DNA of 64,000 nt from NCBI GenBank assembly GCA_023334545.1, contig JAADVB010000083.1, positions 1 to 64,000 on the forward strand, given 5' to 3'. A program made the position numbers and the translations under genes. How positions within the stretch are numbered: the first letter of the stretch is position 1; each line of letters starts with the position of its first letter. Under the pieces are notes generated by a model. It saw only the letters and a list, made by a program, of their open reading frames with translations. It had not been told where the DNA came from and searched no databases. The DNA comes from Salisapilia sapeloensis (Eukaryota > Oomycota > Peronosporomycetes > Peronosporales > Salisapiliaceae). Positions 32,183 to 44,828 of this stretch are shown here, piece by piece.

Positions 32183-35100
32183 ATGGAGCGGGAGGGGTCC
32201 GTTCGAAGGCTATCTCTTGCGTCGCAGCATGAAAAGCTACGATTTGGAGCACTAGCACAGGCCATTGCAGCCCAAGATCCGATATTAGAGTCATGTCGAA
32301 AAATTTTGCTTAAGAAACCTGGACAACGGACGTTGGATGATGTTCATGTTTTAAAATCTCTACTATCTTCCTCGAAGCTACTCGACTTCTTTTTGAACTT
32401 GGACTCGTTCAAGCTCGATCAACTGTATCAATCATTGGAACTCGTCAAGTTCCAAGGCATTGGTACTTTTGTCTTTAAGCAGGTGAGAAGCAGAGTTTCC
32501 ATGTCATTATTAGGTTCATAGTAAGCTTTGATGGTACCACTAGGGAGACGAAGGTGATAGTGTGTACCTCGTTTATTCTGGACAAGGTATCATAGTACGT
32601 TTATATGCAAAGCGCACTTGTATGTTCATGCTGTTCTGTATGGTAGTGGAAGTACTTCGGTACGACGAGATGGACTTGAATAACACACTAGAGCATCGAT
32701 CGATGATACATATAACCTATCTGAACGAAGGTGACTGTTTCGGAGAGCGTGCTCTCTTGTCCGACAACGATCTACGAGCAGGTACATCATTCATGAATAT
32801 GACAAAGCTCTATTCCAGTCCTTACCGTGATACGCCGTCATCGCAGCTTCCATCCGACTCTCGAAAGATAATGTGGAGCTTGTCATGCTCAACCGACTTG
32901 TATTTAAAGATTTGTTAGCAGCATCTAAGGAAGGTAATGAGGAAGGGGCGGGGATATCAAAGCACTTTCGCTCGAACAAAGACATCATCCGCAACATATT
33001 TATCCGCAGTCCGAATCGTAGATCCGAAAAGGATTTAAAGTTTGCTGTGGAATATTTGCAAAGCGTCAAATTCTTTTCTCGCTTTTCGTTCGAAGTCCGA
33101 AAGCAGCTTTGTCGTGCGATGCACTTTATCTCCACAGTTTCCAATACGGTCGTGTTTTCAGAAGGAGACTTTGGTCGCCATTTCTATATCATCTTTTCTG
33201 GCAAAGTCGAGGTCTCTGTACGCACGGTGAACCGTTTTAACTCCACTTCCAATAGTGTAGTTTCGACACTTTCGGAAGGTGATTCGTTCGGGGAGCTGGC
33301 TCTCGTAGACGAAGAAGGCGTACGTCGAGCTACTGTCACGTGCACGAGTTACTGTGAGTTCCTTGTCATTAGTCGCGATGAGTATGGCCCGCTCATTCAA
33401 AAGTATCAAAACGAAAGCCATCTACAGTACGCGCAGCTTTTGCGAAAGAACCCATACTTCACCGGGCCCGAATGGGATGACGATACAATCGAAGGTATGT
33501 GCTCTGTCATGCAAGAAAAGATGATTTCATATGCCGGAGAAATCTGTAAGCAAGGATCTAGAGCGATGGAATTGTACATTATCGTTCGAGGCGAATGTGT
33601 GATCACTCATGAAGGCAAGCATCCGATGACTGGTGTGATAAGTCATTATACACTTGGGCACTACGGCCCAAATTCTGTCCTTGGATGCGCAGAAGCCTCC
33701 GCTGGTAGCTTCAACGATATCTACACCCGTCCATACACGATTCGAGCTGAGTCACCAGTAAAGCTACTCGTCCTATCACGCTTCGATATTTTTCACTTGA
33801 TGCCAGTAGAGGCTCGTGAAAGTCTGCAGAAGTCATCTCAAGTTGATCATCAGATAGAGTCGTTTGCAAGTCGTGCCTTGAAGACGGTAGTGTGGGAAAA
33901 ATATCGGCGTGAATATGTATTGAAGGCGATTGCTAGGAGTAAACATCCAACACTTACAAAAGCTATTTCAGCACCTACTCTTGGACGAGACACGTTGCTA
34001 AAGTCAATTGTGGATCCTGGGGTGCTCGACTTGGAACGACACGAATTAATAAAGTTCAGCCGACTACCACCATCAAGAAAAGCAAACAGGACTGGCAAAG
34101 CTCTTGGTTCCAAGCCATCGTCCATGCCTGAAGAACTAGAAATCAGCGTACCGGTGAATGAAACGATTGTTGATAGCAGCATATCGAATATATCACCAGC
34201 CTCAAAGCCACCTTCGCGACATTCCATCGTTCTCGGGGGGTTAAATCGAACTCGGTCCGTTGAAAAACTACCACAACTATCACTGACAGAACCACGTGAA
34301 AGTTCGTCAAAAGGTTCGAGGCGGCACTCAATTGAACGCATAAAGTTAGAGCGTATGGAAAGCAATATTCAAAAGTCATTGACGGATACAGGGTCGCACT
34401 TGAACATTTGGAATCCGGTACATGGTGTGTGTCAACCATTCTCTGTCATTGGGTTTTTGCTAGAAAAGAGCAAAACTTCGACGCCGGCTACTGCAGTATC
34501 AAAGCGATCGACCTTGAAAAGTAGCGATGGGAGGCCAACTAGTCAATTATCTAGCTCGAGATCTACAAGGTCTCTCGCAAGTGTATCTAGCATCACACAT
34601 TTCCGAGTATTTGGCAAGCATCGAGATCTAGACACTGCTTTGAACCTTTTCAAACATGTCTGCGAAGTTGAAAATACTGCTATTCCTGATAAGGACAGGA
34701 GTCGATTTGTCATCTACAAAGAGGATGAAATGACAATGGCGCTTGAAAATTACTTTGGGCCCTATGGAATGGAGAATAACCAAGGCAAAATCCCACGCCA
34801 GTACAAATCAAGCGATCTCAAGCAGAATACTGGTCAGCGCTTTGCTTGTGTAAATGTTTCTGTCCAGTGTGCTACACCGACCGTTGTAGAGCATGTCGTC
34901 GTCCATGTGTACCAATGTTTTCCGACGCCACAAAGCGCTATACGTTTTGCGAAGCAAATGGTGTCGAGCACACTTACGACAAATCCTCTCTCTATTATCC
35001 CTCTCTTCACTTGGGTTAGCCTGGTAGAAATCCATCGGTTTGACCCACACAATGCCAATTTGGAAGAAGTTCTAGAGAATGCAGTACATAGCGCTCGACT

Positions 35101-35197
35101 GACAAATGCCGTCGCATCCGGAAGTAGCTGGAGAGCTCGAAAAGATGCATTGCGCAAGTCTCGAATTCAACAATCTTTCTTACTAACGAAAAACTAA
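32183..35197 (+). CDS. Protein with three cyclic-nucleotide-binding domains
   Basis: Four exons (32183-32482, 32544-32586, 32647-32781, 32847-35197) with introns of 61, 60 and 65 nt give 942 residues. Three CNB folds are visible: one spanning exons 1-4 (GDEGDSVYLVYSGQVEV, GDCFGERALLSDNDLRAASI), a second with EGDFGRHFYIIFSGKVEVSV and GDSFGELALVDEEGVRRATV, and a third with QGSRAMELYIIVRGECVIT and GPNSVLGCAEAS. The second has the phosphate-binding cassette of cAMP receptors (FGELAL...RRATV). The first has Arg for Leu and the third is degenerate. The remaining 500 residues are Ser-rich and disordered, then a short alpha/beta segment (FACVNVSVQCATPTVVEHVV). No kinase or channel domain is present, so it is a cAMP/cGMP effector or scaffold by inference. 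Confidence 0.82.
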
Positions 35198-35288
35198 CAT
35201 AAACAGCAACGAGAATAGGCATTCAAATGAACGTACTGTATGTCTATTCCCTTTGGTTAAAAGCTTGTAGATGAGTTGCATGCTACTC

Positions 35289-37308
35289 CTAAAGCTTAAT
35301 GCGAATGCCAGCTTGCTCAAGTGCAGAAGCGAGTATGGATAGTAGTAGCATATAGGTTGCAAGAACAGATATGGCGACAGCAGGTGGCGTCTCAATCGTT
35401 CGCATGCCCAAGTTCACACCTCCAGTTGCAACATTTGCCTAGGATAATAATTTAAATTTAAAAAGGTGACGGTGCCAATAAAACGAGTAAAGTCTTACGA
35501 TGAGGAATACGAAGAGCTGGTTGTGACTTTCACCGGCAAAGAGAGTCGGCGTTCTTGGAGACAAACTGGCATCAACTACCATCAGTACTATTGAGCAATT
35601 TCATAAATAGTGATATCGTACCACACAATTTCGATGCCAGCATAAACTGCGAGTAAGGCTGTGAACTGTGCCATGACCCATAAAATGTACGTGACATTCA
35701 CCTAGCAAGTACCACATCATCAGCATACGTTCATACAAGATTAAAGATAATATCTCCTACCATCCGACGAGAAGGCTCATTAAGCAAGTCAGTGCATACA
35801 ACCATTGCAGCCCACAATAGACCGGACACCACTGCAAGCGACAGAGCTAGCCATGGAAGATTGTGCATTGCCTGGCGCCTGTTCTGGAGCTGAGCAAAGA
35901 TTCGACGACCAATTTCGACCGCAAAGATGTACATCGCGAGGTAGCCTGTCCACATGTAGAGCTCAGTTTAAGGCTATTCGAATAAAGTTTGGCATAAAAT
36001 ACCTGCAAGACTAAACACGCCTTCCCTATTTTGGTCAAGAAGAGACTCGCGAGGTGCGTCCATGATGTATCCTTCTCCTCCGTAGTTGATCAAGTAATTT
36101 TCATACACTACATGCATCCACATGATACTTTATCACATGCAAGATACATATTACAAGACAATTGTGAATGCCGTACCGAGAGAAATGGCGACTGCAGCTA
36201 GTGGAGAGCGAAGCCACTCACCAAATAAGCCTAAAGCTGAGAAAAGCAGGTAGACACCAGCTAGAGTAAAGTAAAAGTTCCAGTGCACGCCGTACTCGGT
36301 CACGTGCTCTTGATAGTTGACTCCTTTCACGGTTGCGAAGCGAGCAAAGCCGAGCAAAAGGACGAGGACGATGGGACGAAAGAAATTGTACATGCGCTTT
36401 AGCACCGAATCTTGTCTATGAGTACATATTAATATCGCATGACTGTAACAAAGGTATCGACAGTAGATCATACGACTGCTCTTGGTGTGTCGATTGGCTT
36501 TGTCTAGCGTATGGAGACACGATTGCAGAGGACACGATAAAGCCACCCACACCAATATCCATCTACTTACCATAAAGGTAAGCGTCTGGGTTAGTAACGA
36601 TGGTAATGATAAAGCGTACCACACTAAATCCAAAGGTCTCTGTCTTTGCAAAGCGGCGAGGGAAGACGGTAAAGTCCACTGCTAGGATCGCCAGACACCT
36701 GGAAGCAAAACATGAAATAAATATGTAGACTTTAAACTGTGATAATTTTTTGCTTACGTCAAGTGGAGCAGTTGGGCACGGAAACTTGTTACGAAAGAAA
36801 CTTCCTTCTCCAAGAGTCGATTCATTTTGCGCTTTCGGAACTCTTTCAGTACATTTCCTTGTGCATGTCTCCGACCAACTTGATTTAACACTCCTGCACT
36901 GACATACACAACAGCCAGTAGCGGAATGGAGTAGTCTGTGTAGGTAAATGCGATCAAGTTTGGCAACGTGAGGAAAGCAAATTCCACGAGTACAATGACC
37001 GGGAGATTCTACTCCTTTCGTGAGTTCAAATATACATGTATACCAATCCATAAGACATACCCAAGAGTCGTCATCTAGGAAACGACCACGAGTGATTTCA
37101 AGTGTCGTTAGAACCTCTGAATACAACCATTGAGCTCCCTACATCCGTATCACATGATCCGAATGAGCTACCACATAAAAATCTAAAGATTGTCGCAATA
37201 TAAACGCACAGGCATCAAGGCAAAAGCGAGAAACACTTCAGTGGCATTTGTACCCGTCAACCCAGTCACAAAAGCCTCCTTCGCACGCTTGTAATAGTTA
37301 TCCTGCAT
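35289..37308 (-). CDS. PIGW: GPI inositol acyltransferase PIG-W/GWT1
   Basis: Eleven exons (37308-37210, 37138-37061, 37008-36758, 36698-36620, 36562-36474, 36415-36177, 36107-36003, 35945-35761, 35701-35622, 35565-35499, 35438-35289) give 473 residues. Key conserved blocks are KEAFVTGLTGTNATEVF, ILAVDFTVFPRRFAKTETFG, VNYQEHVTEYGVHWNFYFTL, LDQNREGVFSLAGYLAMYIF, NEPSRRM and FLIANVATGGVNLGMRTIET, ending in IRIKL as in yeast Gwt1. The enzyme acylates the inositol of GlcN-PI in the ER, an early GPI-anchor step, with about 13 membrane spans. Introns are 52-71 nt. Two junctions needed a choice: the one after CAISL near 36177 and the one at 35622/35565, which I set by phase and family match. Confidence 0.88.
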
Positions 37309-37473
37309 CCTCGATAACGATCTCACGCTTTGTGTCCGACTTTTGTTGTTATCATCTCCTACCCCTCATATATCACAAAGTGCCCTCTGACACATCTCGC
37401 ACCACTCAAGCGAGCAATATGACAGGTGCGGTCTTCCTCCTGTCGTTATATCCAAGTCGATCTAACTTTCGAC

Positions 37474-38382
37474 ATGACAGACTATCATGAGGAGCAGGCA
37501 ATGGAGGTGGAAGCTCTGGAAGCCATCTATATGGATGAATTCACAAGTACTAGTGTGTTAGTGTTGATACATGGATCATCGATGCTAATCGTGTTGATAC
37601 AGAGCTAACGGAGGACCCATTGTCGTATGAAGTGCACATTAGTCCGCATCAGGATGGAGAAAACAATCATGGTAAATTAATTTTGTCATTTATACTGCTA
37701 TGAATAGATTCTCATGGGAATGGATAGTGGCGATCAAATTGGCATGTCGGATCCCAGAGACTTACCCAGACGTGAAGCCACATGTACGCTCATCTTTCCA
37801 TCCATTTATGTAGATACATTCTGATGTCCACAGGTGGAAGTCATAGTAGAGAAGGGATTATCCGAAGCACAGAAACAGGAGACGATGGAGATTTTAGCGA
37901 AACAAATGGACGAGAATGCAGGATTCGCCATGATCTATACCTTATGTGAAGCTGCTCGAGAATACTTGCTTGAAAACAACAACCCACCAGCAGTACGACC
38001 TAGTACCTATCCTCTTACATCCTATCACTCACAACGTCATCTAGGGTGGATCGGAATATGAACAAATGTTGCAACGGATGCAGGTGAAAGACACGGAAGA
38101 AACACAGGAGGAAGTCCAGGAGGTACCAAAAATCCATCTACACTATCTACACTCAACCTTAAAGAATGGCATTAGGAGGAAGAGGAACCTCAAGTCAAAG
38201 TACCTGGCACACCACTAACAGAAGAAACGTTCCGACAGTGGAAAGCAGAGAAGAAGGCAAGATTGGACGCTTTAAAACCTCCACCGGATCCAGCTATGAT
38301 CGGCAAACTCACTGGTCGACAGCTATGGGAACGAGGGCAGGCCAAGGAAGAAGAGGAAGTGGACGAACCTACGTCGGAATAA
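37474..38382 (+). CDS. RWDD1: RWD domain protein, RWDD1/DFRP2 type
   Basis: Six exons (37474-37546, 37603-37671, 37728-37783, 37834-37992, 38045-38122, 38176-38382) give 213 residues. MTDYHEEQAMEVEALEAIYM at the start is nearly the RWDD1 consensus, and IPETYPDVKP is the YPxxxP turn of the RWD fold. GFAMIYTLCEAAREYL is its last helix. The C-terminal part has GTPLTEETFRQWKAEKKARL and KLTGRQLWERGQAK, as in DFRP2 proteins, which stabilise the DRG2 GTPase on ribosomes. The end is acidic but shorter than in animals. Introns are 50-56 nt. The stop is 27 bp from the stop of the facing BTB gene. Confidence 0.9.
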
Positions 38383-38409
38383 ACTTGTCTTGAGACTTGA
38401 TACGTATAT

Positions 38410-39618
38410 TTAGGTCCTTGGTGCTCTTGTCCCGTGGTCTCCGAACGAGACGTGTTGAATAAAAGATACACGCTTCCGTTTGCGTAAGGCAGCTGCACCG
38501 GCGCGGGGGATTTTACGTCTATTCGGCTGATCCTCTGATATGTCCCACTTAAGGTGATGGAACAGTGCTTCGGTTAATAGACTTTCATGGATCGTCCCTT
38601 GTCGTACGAGAGGCTGTACTTTGCCATATAAATCACTGACAGTCATGGTCGGGAAACGAATGTGTTGCATAGCTTCTTGTAAGATGTCACCCAAGGATGA
38701 AGACGAGTTCTCCACACGAGCTTCACCCCACATGACGACCGACTGCATCAATGCTACTTCTCGAATTTGTAGATCATCATGCTCAATCACCTACAATCAG
38801 AAAGTTTATATGCATAGACGTTGGAGAAAAAATAGATGACGCACCTCGAGCAATAGTTTTTCAGGTAACATGACCAATTGCGGATTCCGAAAGACTTGAT
38901 TCGCATGATAACGAACAAATCGATGGCAAATGTCACGCAAAGCGCTGAGCTCGTACATTTCGGCAGCAATGAGTAGACCAAGGACATTGTCTAGGTCCAA
39001 AACCACTTCTATGGACAAGTGAGTACGTATTGGAGACGATGGAAGAAGTGAAATACCTCCAGTGTAGATGAATAGCAGCATTTGCTTCACAACGGTCGAC
39101 GATACGCCGTGCAATTCTACTTTTCGCTGACTCGATTCACGCATGCCGCCTGTCAGCATCGCGCGAAATGGCTCGGAACTAGCTGCTAGCATGAATCTAT
39201 GGGCGTAGAAACACACTGGATCGTTGTTTAAAGAAGTCTCGACATCGGATGACTCCATGGCACACCGATAGATGGCTCCTTCCGATCTCGAGACACACAG
39301 AATGACATCGGCACCAATCAGCGATGCATCAAAGTAGTCTTCTCCATCGTGAATGCCACTTCGTAGTCGAGCTGATAAGTCTGCATGGTCAAAGTGTTCC
39401 GTCGGTCCTGCTGTAATTCGATGCGATCGCTTCGTTCCTCGCTTGCGAACACTCGTCTCGGAGGATGTCTCGGATCGATACTCGTCATCTTCCGTGGACA
39501 TAGCTGCAGCATCCGTTGGTAAAAATCGAACGGAATGAGCCAAGGCAGAGGTCAATGGACGCCTCGAAGCAGACGATTCCGAGTCGTTGTCACTGACGTT
39601 ACCACTACTCGCCTCCAT
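38410..39618 (-). CDS. BTB/POZ-BACK protein
   Basis: Three exons (39618-39057, 39008-38845, 38790-38410), introns 48 and 54 nt, give 368 residues. After a disordered Ser/Arg-rich N-terminus (about 85 residues), the BTB domain runs through LIGADVILCV, FYAHRFMLAASSEPFRAMLT, GGMRESSQRKVEL, VVKQMLLFIYTGEVVLDLDN and LLIAAEMYELSALRDICHRF. BACK-like helices follow (LQIREVALMQSVVMWGEAR, TVSDLYGKVQPLV). The C-terminus is basic (RRKIPRAGAAALRKRKRV), a possible nuclear signal. BTB-BACK proteins commonly serve as CUL3 substrate adaptors; substrate unknown. It diverges from the AP-3 sigma gene with 130 bp between starts. Confidence 0.82.
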
Positions 39619-39748
39619 CTCAACGCCGAGCTAAGTACCGAATAACGGTCGTACGCGAGGAAGAGCGTAGGATCTTTGGATTGGTGGAAAATGTTAGTAA
39701 TTATGGCCAATGGTCGGAATGAAGTGGAGGACATTAGAACACGGCAGG

Positions 39749-40409
39749 ATGATTAAGGGGATCTTGATTGTGAATAACCATGGAAAACCACGCATCGTCA
39801 AGTTCTACGAGCATGTTGTACGTTGGATATAATTGATACGAGACGTGTGCGTTGAATGATACTAATATTAACGATATTTATTAGCCCGATGCCGAGCAGC
39901 AGGCCGTGATTCGAGACATCTATACACAAGTGTCGAAGCGTCCAGATACGTTGTGCAACTTCCTCGAGGGAACGTACGGCCTTCCTTGTTAAGTACCATT
40001 CTATTCAAGACTGATATATTTGACTAGCGTTCGATATTGGGGAGATGGCGTGAAACTTATCTATCGCCATTATGCCACGCTGTATTTCGTCTTCGCCGTG
40101 GACCAACAAGAAAGTGATTTGGGTATCCTCGATCTCATCCAAGGTATCATGTCATCCACATCTACTACGTGTATACCACTAACAATCTGCGTAGTGTTCG
40201 TGGAAACATTGGATAAGATCTTTGAAAATGTATGTGAGCTGGACCTCATCTTCCATAGTGACAAAGTCCATTACGCACTGGACGAAATCGTCATGGGTGG
40301 CATGGTCTTGGAAACCAATATCAATGAAGTCCTCACGGCTGTGAACGACATGAATCGCCTCGACACGCTCTCCACTAGACGAACGCTACCCGGTGCAGCC
40401 AAGAAATGA
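39749..40409 (+). CDS. AP3S: AP-3 adaptor complex sigma subunit
   Basis: Four exons (39749-39817, 39885-39973, 40028-40143, 40195-40409) give 162 residues. MIKGILIVNNHGKPRIVKFY, VSKRPDTLCNFLEGT, KLIYRHYATLYFVFAVDQQE, SDLGILDLIQVFVETLDKIF, ENVCELDLIFHSDKVHYALD and EIVMGGMVLETNINEV are the AP-3 sigma longin-fold signature; IKAILI...NNHGK and the FHSDKVH segment set it apart from AP-1 and AP-2 sigma. The complex sorts cargo from Golgi or endosomes to vacuole-like organelles. The second intron uses a GTACGG donor inside LEGT, which shortens the usual Gly-rich loop to TVRYWGDG. The stop is 35 bp from the next facing gene. Confidence 0.93.
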
Positions 40410-40444
40410 AACTGTGATGTCGGAATCGAATGTTTGCTTTGCAA

Positions 40445-40890
40445 TTACAACAGCATCTTTTTATTATTGGATTCTTTCGGTTCCTCCGAAGATTCCACAG
40501 GTGTCTGCACTTGATCTTGGACGATTGCAGACTCTTCCTCTGCATCTTCCTCTGGTGGCAATGCATGTCCAAGTGTCAAAATGGTGTTTTCAAGTGTCTC
40601 CACTCTTCGTTCCAACTTAGCCTTCTCTTCCTTTATCTCCTTGTTCGTTTGACGATGGGCAACGAGCTGCGTAGATAGCGAAAGTGCGAGAAAGGCCATA
40701 CTGATGTTGAACACATTGTTCCGCTGCTTCTTGGCATGACCGACAAAGGACGATGGGTACTCTACTTGGCAAATATTAGTATATTCATGTTGGAGCTCTA
40801 TGTAAAAGTGATTGCACCAGCAGGAGCATCTTTCGGAGGCTGAGCCTTCGACGAAAAGCGCCGGAGATGACGAGCTGTCCGTAGCATCAT
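40445..40890 (-). CDS. Small mitochondrial-type membrane protein with coiled coil
   Basis: Two exons, 40890-40818 and 40764-40445, separated by a 53-nt intron with an unusual GTGCAA donor, give 130 residues. The start MMLRTARHLRRFSSKAQPPK is Arg-rich without acids, typical of a mitochondrial presequence. A weak membrane segment (NNVFNISMAFLALSLSTQLV) is followed by a charged coiled coil (EIKEEKAKLERRVETLENTI) and an acidic Glu/Gln/Ser tail ending NNKKMLL. An alternative start in another frame at 40927 has no such signal. The layout (presequence, one span, coiled coil) suggests an inner-membrane protein; the family is not recognised. Confidence 0.68.
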
Positions 40891-41299
40891 TTTGGATTCG
40901 TGGACTTAAGCGTGAAAATGTGTCCATACAAAGATACCGTCAAATTATTTTGTTGTGAAAGAAAAGAATAATTCGTACTCGGATGAAAACGATGGCATCA
41001 GATACTTCAGCCTAGGCTTGAAGGGTGAATCGATGTGTTATCCAAGTAAGAGGTAGATGGTATTTATATATATTTGTAACGTGTTTGATTGATTTGGCTT
41101 CTTTGTGATACTTGTGGGAAGTTTCTGGCTTTTGTATGCGGTAGTAAGTAAAATGATCGACTGGAGGAAATGAGCTGTAGCAACTTGACCCTGTAAATCT
41201 TCTGAAACAAAAGTAGCGAGTAGATTCATACCTGTGCAACCGTGCAATTTTGTGATCTATAGTAGTCCTACCTGTCGCTACGATGTGCCTTTGTGACAA

Positions 41300-44200
41300 C
41301 TAACTGACTGTTAATTGCTTGGTGATGGATGTCAAGTATGCTCGGAAGCGAACACGGCGTTGGAGCTGAAGTAGTGTTGGAGGTAGCTCCTGCCATTCTT
41401 TCTCCGGTAGTTTACCATGCAACAAGCCATCATGTACAACCACATTATACAGAGCTCTATGGAAAGAGTCACGCACAGGCATGGAAATGCGATTCGAATG
41501 TAGTACATCGTACAGGAAATCCCAAACAGCTCTAGAGCGGTAAACTCCATCTTGCTCCATCACGTAGGAAAGCACACTTTGGACAATGGAATGTGTCATT
41601 TGCGAAACATCCATCGACGGACCTGTTGATGATATCCAAAGCTCATCACACGCGAAAACTTGTCGAAAGAAATTACAGACAGATTCCCATAGCTCTTGCA
41701 TCTACCATCATACTGTCAGATAAATCCTTCACATAATTTATCGTATTACCAAAACATACATGATGATCTTTGGATAGGAAAAAGGTACCGAGTCGACAGC
41801 AGAGCCAAAGGTGACTCGGTTCATTAGATCCATTGCTCTGGCGGAGAGCACCCGGGCAGTCGAGAGTAACTTTCTTTACAAACGTAAAGAACTTGATCAG
41901 CTCTGCTGTATGTTGCTCAAGATGCAAATGAACGCTACAATGCGCAGTCATGTTCTGCCATCCAGCGTCCAATTGTTCGAGAGGTACGTCACCCAGTCTT
42001 CGACGTAAAGAAGTGACGGTGGCATGCAGGATATTAGAAATAGACTCTTTAACATCAGCATCGTTGGCATGGTCATTCAAAAGACTAGGAACAGATTGGA
42101 TGTAGCAGTCCAGCGTTTCCACAGTCCCTTGCTCATCATACCATCGCATGCACAGTTCAAGTAACTGCCATCGGTCATGTGATCGTGTGGCACCCATCTT
42201 CGGGAGTAAATGGACAAGGAGTTGAACGGTGTGATTTCGAAAGGAAGCATCTTCTTCATGCGTCTGGATGGCATGCAGCAAGAGCGGATGGAGTTGATCG
42301 ATAAAGGCAGACGAGACCATCGAAGCTCCTTCTGTTCCTTCCAGCGCTCTTCCGAAGAGATACAGTGCTTTTCCACATTCCTGGGCACTACCTTGCTGCA
42401 CACAGGCAGACAGGTGGGATAGAATGGGATCACATAGCTGCCAAATCTCTTTCATTTGATACTCCATCGAGAGTTTCAAGACTGTTTGGACGAAATCACC
42501 AAGCGAAGATGTTGGTACATCGTCGGGAAGTGCTGTCCAACATGCAAGTAGCTGTTGCATCAAATCATGACGCTCCACTGCTGATGTATACTTCCTAATC
42601 GTCGCTACTTAGTAAGGGGTAGAAGTGGAGATGATACAAGAGACGTACAAGATGCTTGGACTGAGTTTGAACAATGCAAAGGATGCGACCGGAAATGATT
42701 CATAGAACGTCAGTCCTCTACCCAGCGAGTAGGCAGTGTTGAGGTAAGCAACTGGTGGCAATGGCAGCAGAGCTGTCACGGAAGTAGCTAGTCTGCAAGT
42801 GTTTAATCAGTTGCATGTATTGCTGTTAAGAGATTATAGAAGGATACCTTGCAATACCATTGACGATGAGCGGATGAGTAGGTAGTCTTACAGACTCGGA
42901 GAGTACATGCTGTAGTAGTTGGATGCCTTCAGGAGGCTGGCGATGGTATGTACCGTCTTCATCGTCCGAGCTAGAAGTCGAATCGGCTAGCGCAACATCA
43001 AAGAGTTCAACACATGCATCTAACAGATACAAAATGGCATCCACGTCCGCAACTTTAGAGGAGCTAAAGAGCAAGTCTACAAGTCCAGAGACGCATGAAG
43101 TGCATCCATTTCCACATCCATCTTGTGGCCAGTGACCGAATAGACTTAGTATCGTGTCTGCCACCTCTCTTCGTAGCGTCGTGACTGCTTCGACGTCCAT
43201 ATCGTCACTATGGAGTTGATTCGTGTGGATGAATGTATCAGGGTATTTGCACTGGAGGATGAGTGTGTGGACGAGTCGAGCGAGTATATCTAGTAGCTCC
43301 TGTTGTGTAAAGGTAGCTTGGATATGCTTCCATTGCAACCCGTCATGGACACCTGTATCTAGGAAGAAGAACCAAAACTCGAGTGTAGTCTGTGCAGCTT
43401 CTACGTCTTCCGATGACGTACAAGCTAGTAGTAAGTCTATGAAACGATGAGGAAGAAACGAGTCGTCTGTGCGTTGATGTGGCGTGATGATCGCAGGAGA
43501 ATGGTACAGTCCAAGCGTAGTGGCGACATGAGATAGTCCTCGCACGACGGCAGGACTCATAGGTGTCTCGACTACGTTTAAAGCTAGCTGACTAAGTCTT
43601 AACGTCGTCGTATCAACGGCTTCGACAGTCTCATTGTCGCCAATTCCGTGCTGGGTTACAGTCATTTCGAATGCGTCTGCCAAGATACTCGATGACAACT
43701 GCAGGTATATAAGTAGTAAGAGCGCTATTTAAACAGGTAGAAGAGGATGGAGACATACCTGAACAAGTTCATCGTCGTCCAACAGCATTGCATCAATGAC
43801 TTTGTCGATTAAATTTCCTCGTTTTAAATGACGAATGTCCAGTCCAAATTGATCATGTGATGGTATACAGCCTACGATCCAACTCTCTAGACAATAGAGT
43901 GCATTAAAAGAGTTGCATGGGCTACTTACATAGATTAATTAGTCGTTTTAAAGAAAAGATTGAATGTCGCTCATACCTAGTCGTAAGAAGCAAGTGAACT
44001 CCTTGCAGCACCGTGTCGCATTCGACGCAAAAATTCTCAAGTGCATGGTGCATTTCCTCTTGACTCCATGCTCGCTCTTTCGCGACGAGTTCACCTGGAA
44101 TAGACGCTAGTACATCCATAAACTATTCGCATCATGGATATAAGTACACGTAAGCAACGTTAGGAGAAGTATCCACCTACAATGGTCGGACCAGTATCTC

Positions 44201-44723
44201 GGTTCTCGCTATCTCGAGTTGTGATGAATTGCTGTAGCATGCTTTTCCAACTCGTCCATGTCGAGTAGGACTGTACGATCACGTCACCAAGTGCAACACA
44301 GGCAATCCGAATCACTGCAGGGGAGAAAGTCGACCCACTTGACGTACTTCGCACGTGATTCAGGATCGTGAGCAATGTCTATTATCACGAAATGGTAATA
44401 AGATAACGACAAATGCACTCTGTCGACTAGAAAAACCTGCCAAATACCTTTTGAACCACCTCCTGCTCCTCCAAGCTTATACCTGTCCACGCTTGTGCAA
44501 TTTTCAACCTTAAAATCTGCATTGCGACGAAGATAGCTGCCGGTGGTGATGAATTCGGAGAGCTTATCGCTGTCTCAAGTATCTGCAAAACGGGTCTCCA
44601 AGCTTTCTGTTCATGCTGGAACTGCATCAACCATTGGTTAGCTGCTTGTTGCTCTATACTGCCGGGTGTGCCATCGAATAGCTGCTGTGCATGCCGGATT
44701 AGCGCTGCCACTTCGATCTCCAT
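41300..44723 (-). CDS. Karyopherin-beta, transportin-3/importin-13 type
   Basis: Eight exons (44723-44448, 44378-44181, 44122-43977, 43881-43758, 43698-42848, 42792-42649, 42594-41760, 41701-41300) with introns of 54-95 nt give 991 residues, the usual length for the group. The importin-beta N-terminal region is clear (AANQWLMQFQHEQKAWRPVL, IFVAMQILRLKIAQAW), and short helical HEAT-type pairs follow throughout (TTSWIVGCIPSHD, LWLCCRLGTFFLSKD). The closest members by eye are TNPO3, which imports SR splicing factors, and importin-13. The choice between them needs a tree. An insert with DDEDGTYHRQPPEG near residue 500 looks like a loop. The gene precedes NSUN5 on the same strand and has no functional link visible to it. 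Confidence 0.82.
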
Positions 44724-44828
44724 GAAGGTTCGTATGACTTGAAGTGAGTATGCATTTTACGCCACAGAATTCTATCTAAATGTACATAATGCCACTCGAA
44801 CTTCAACTTGAGACAAAGAAAAGATTAT

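Noticed and set aside
40445-40927. Alternative start at 40927 for the mitochondrial-type protein
   Set aside because: That frame reads a Cys-rich stretch instead of the spliced join; the start at 40890 gives a presequence and correct splice phase.
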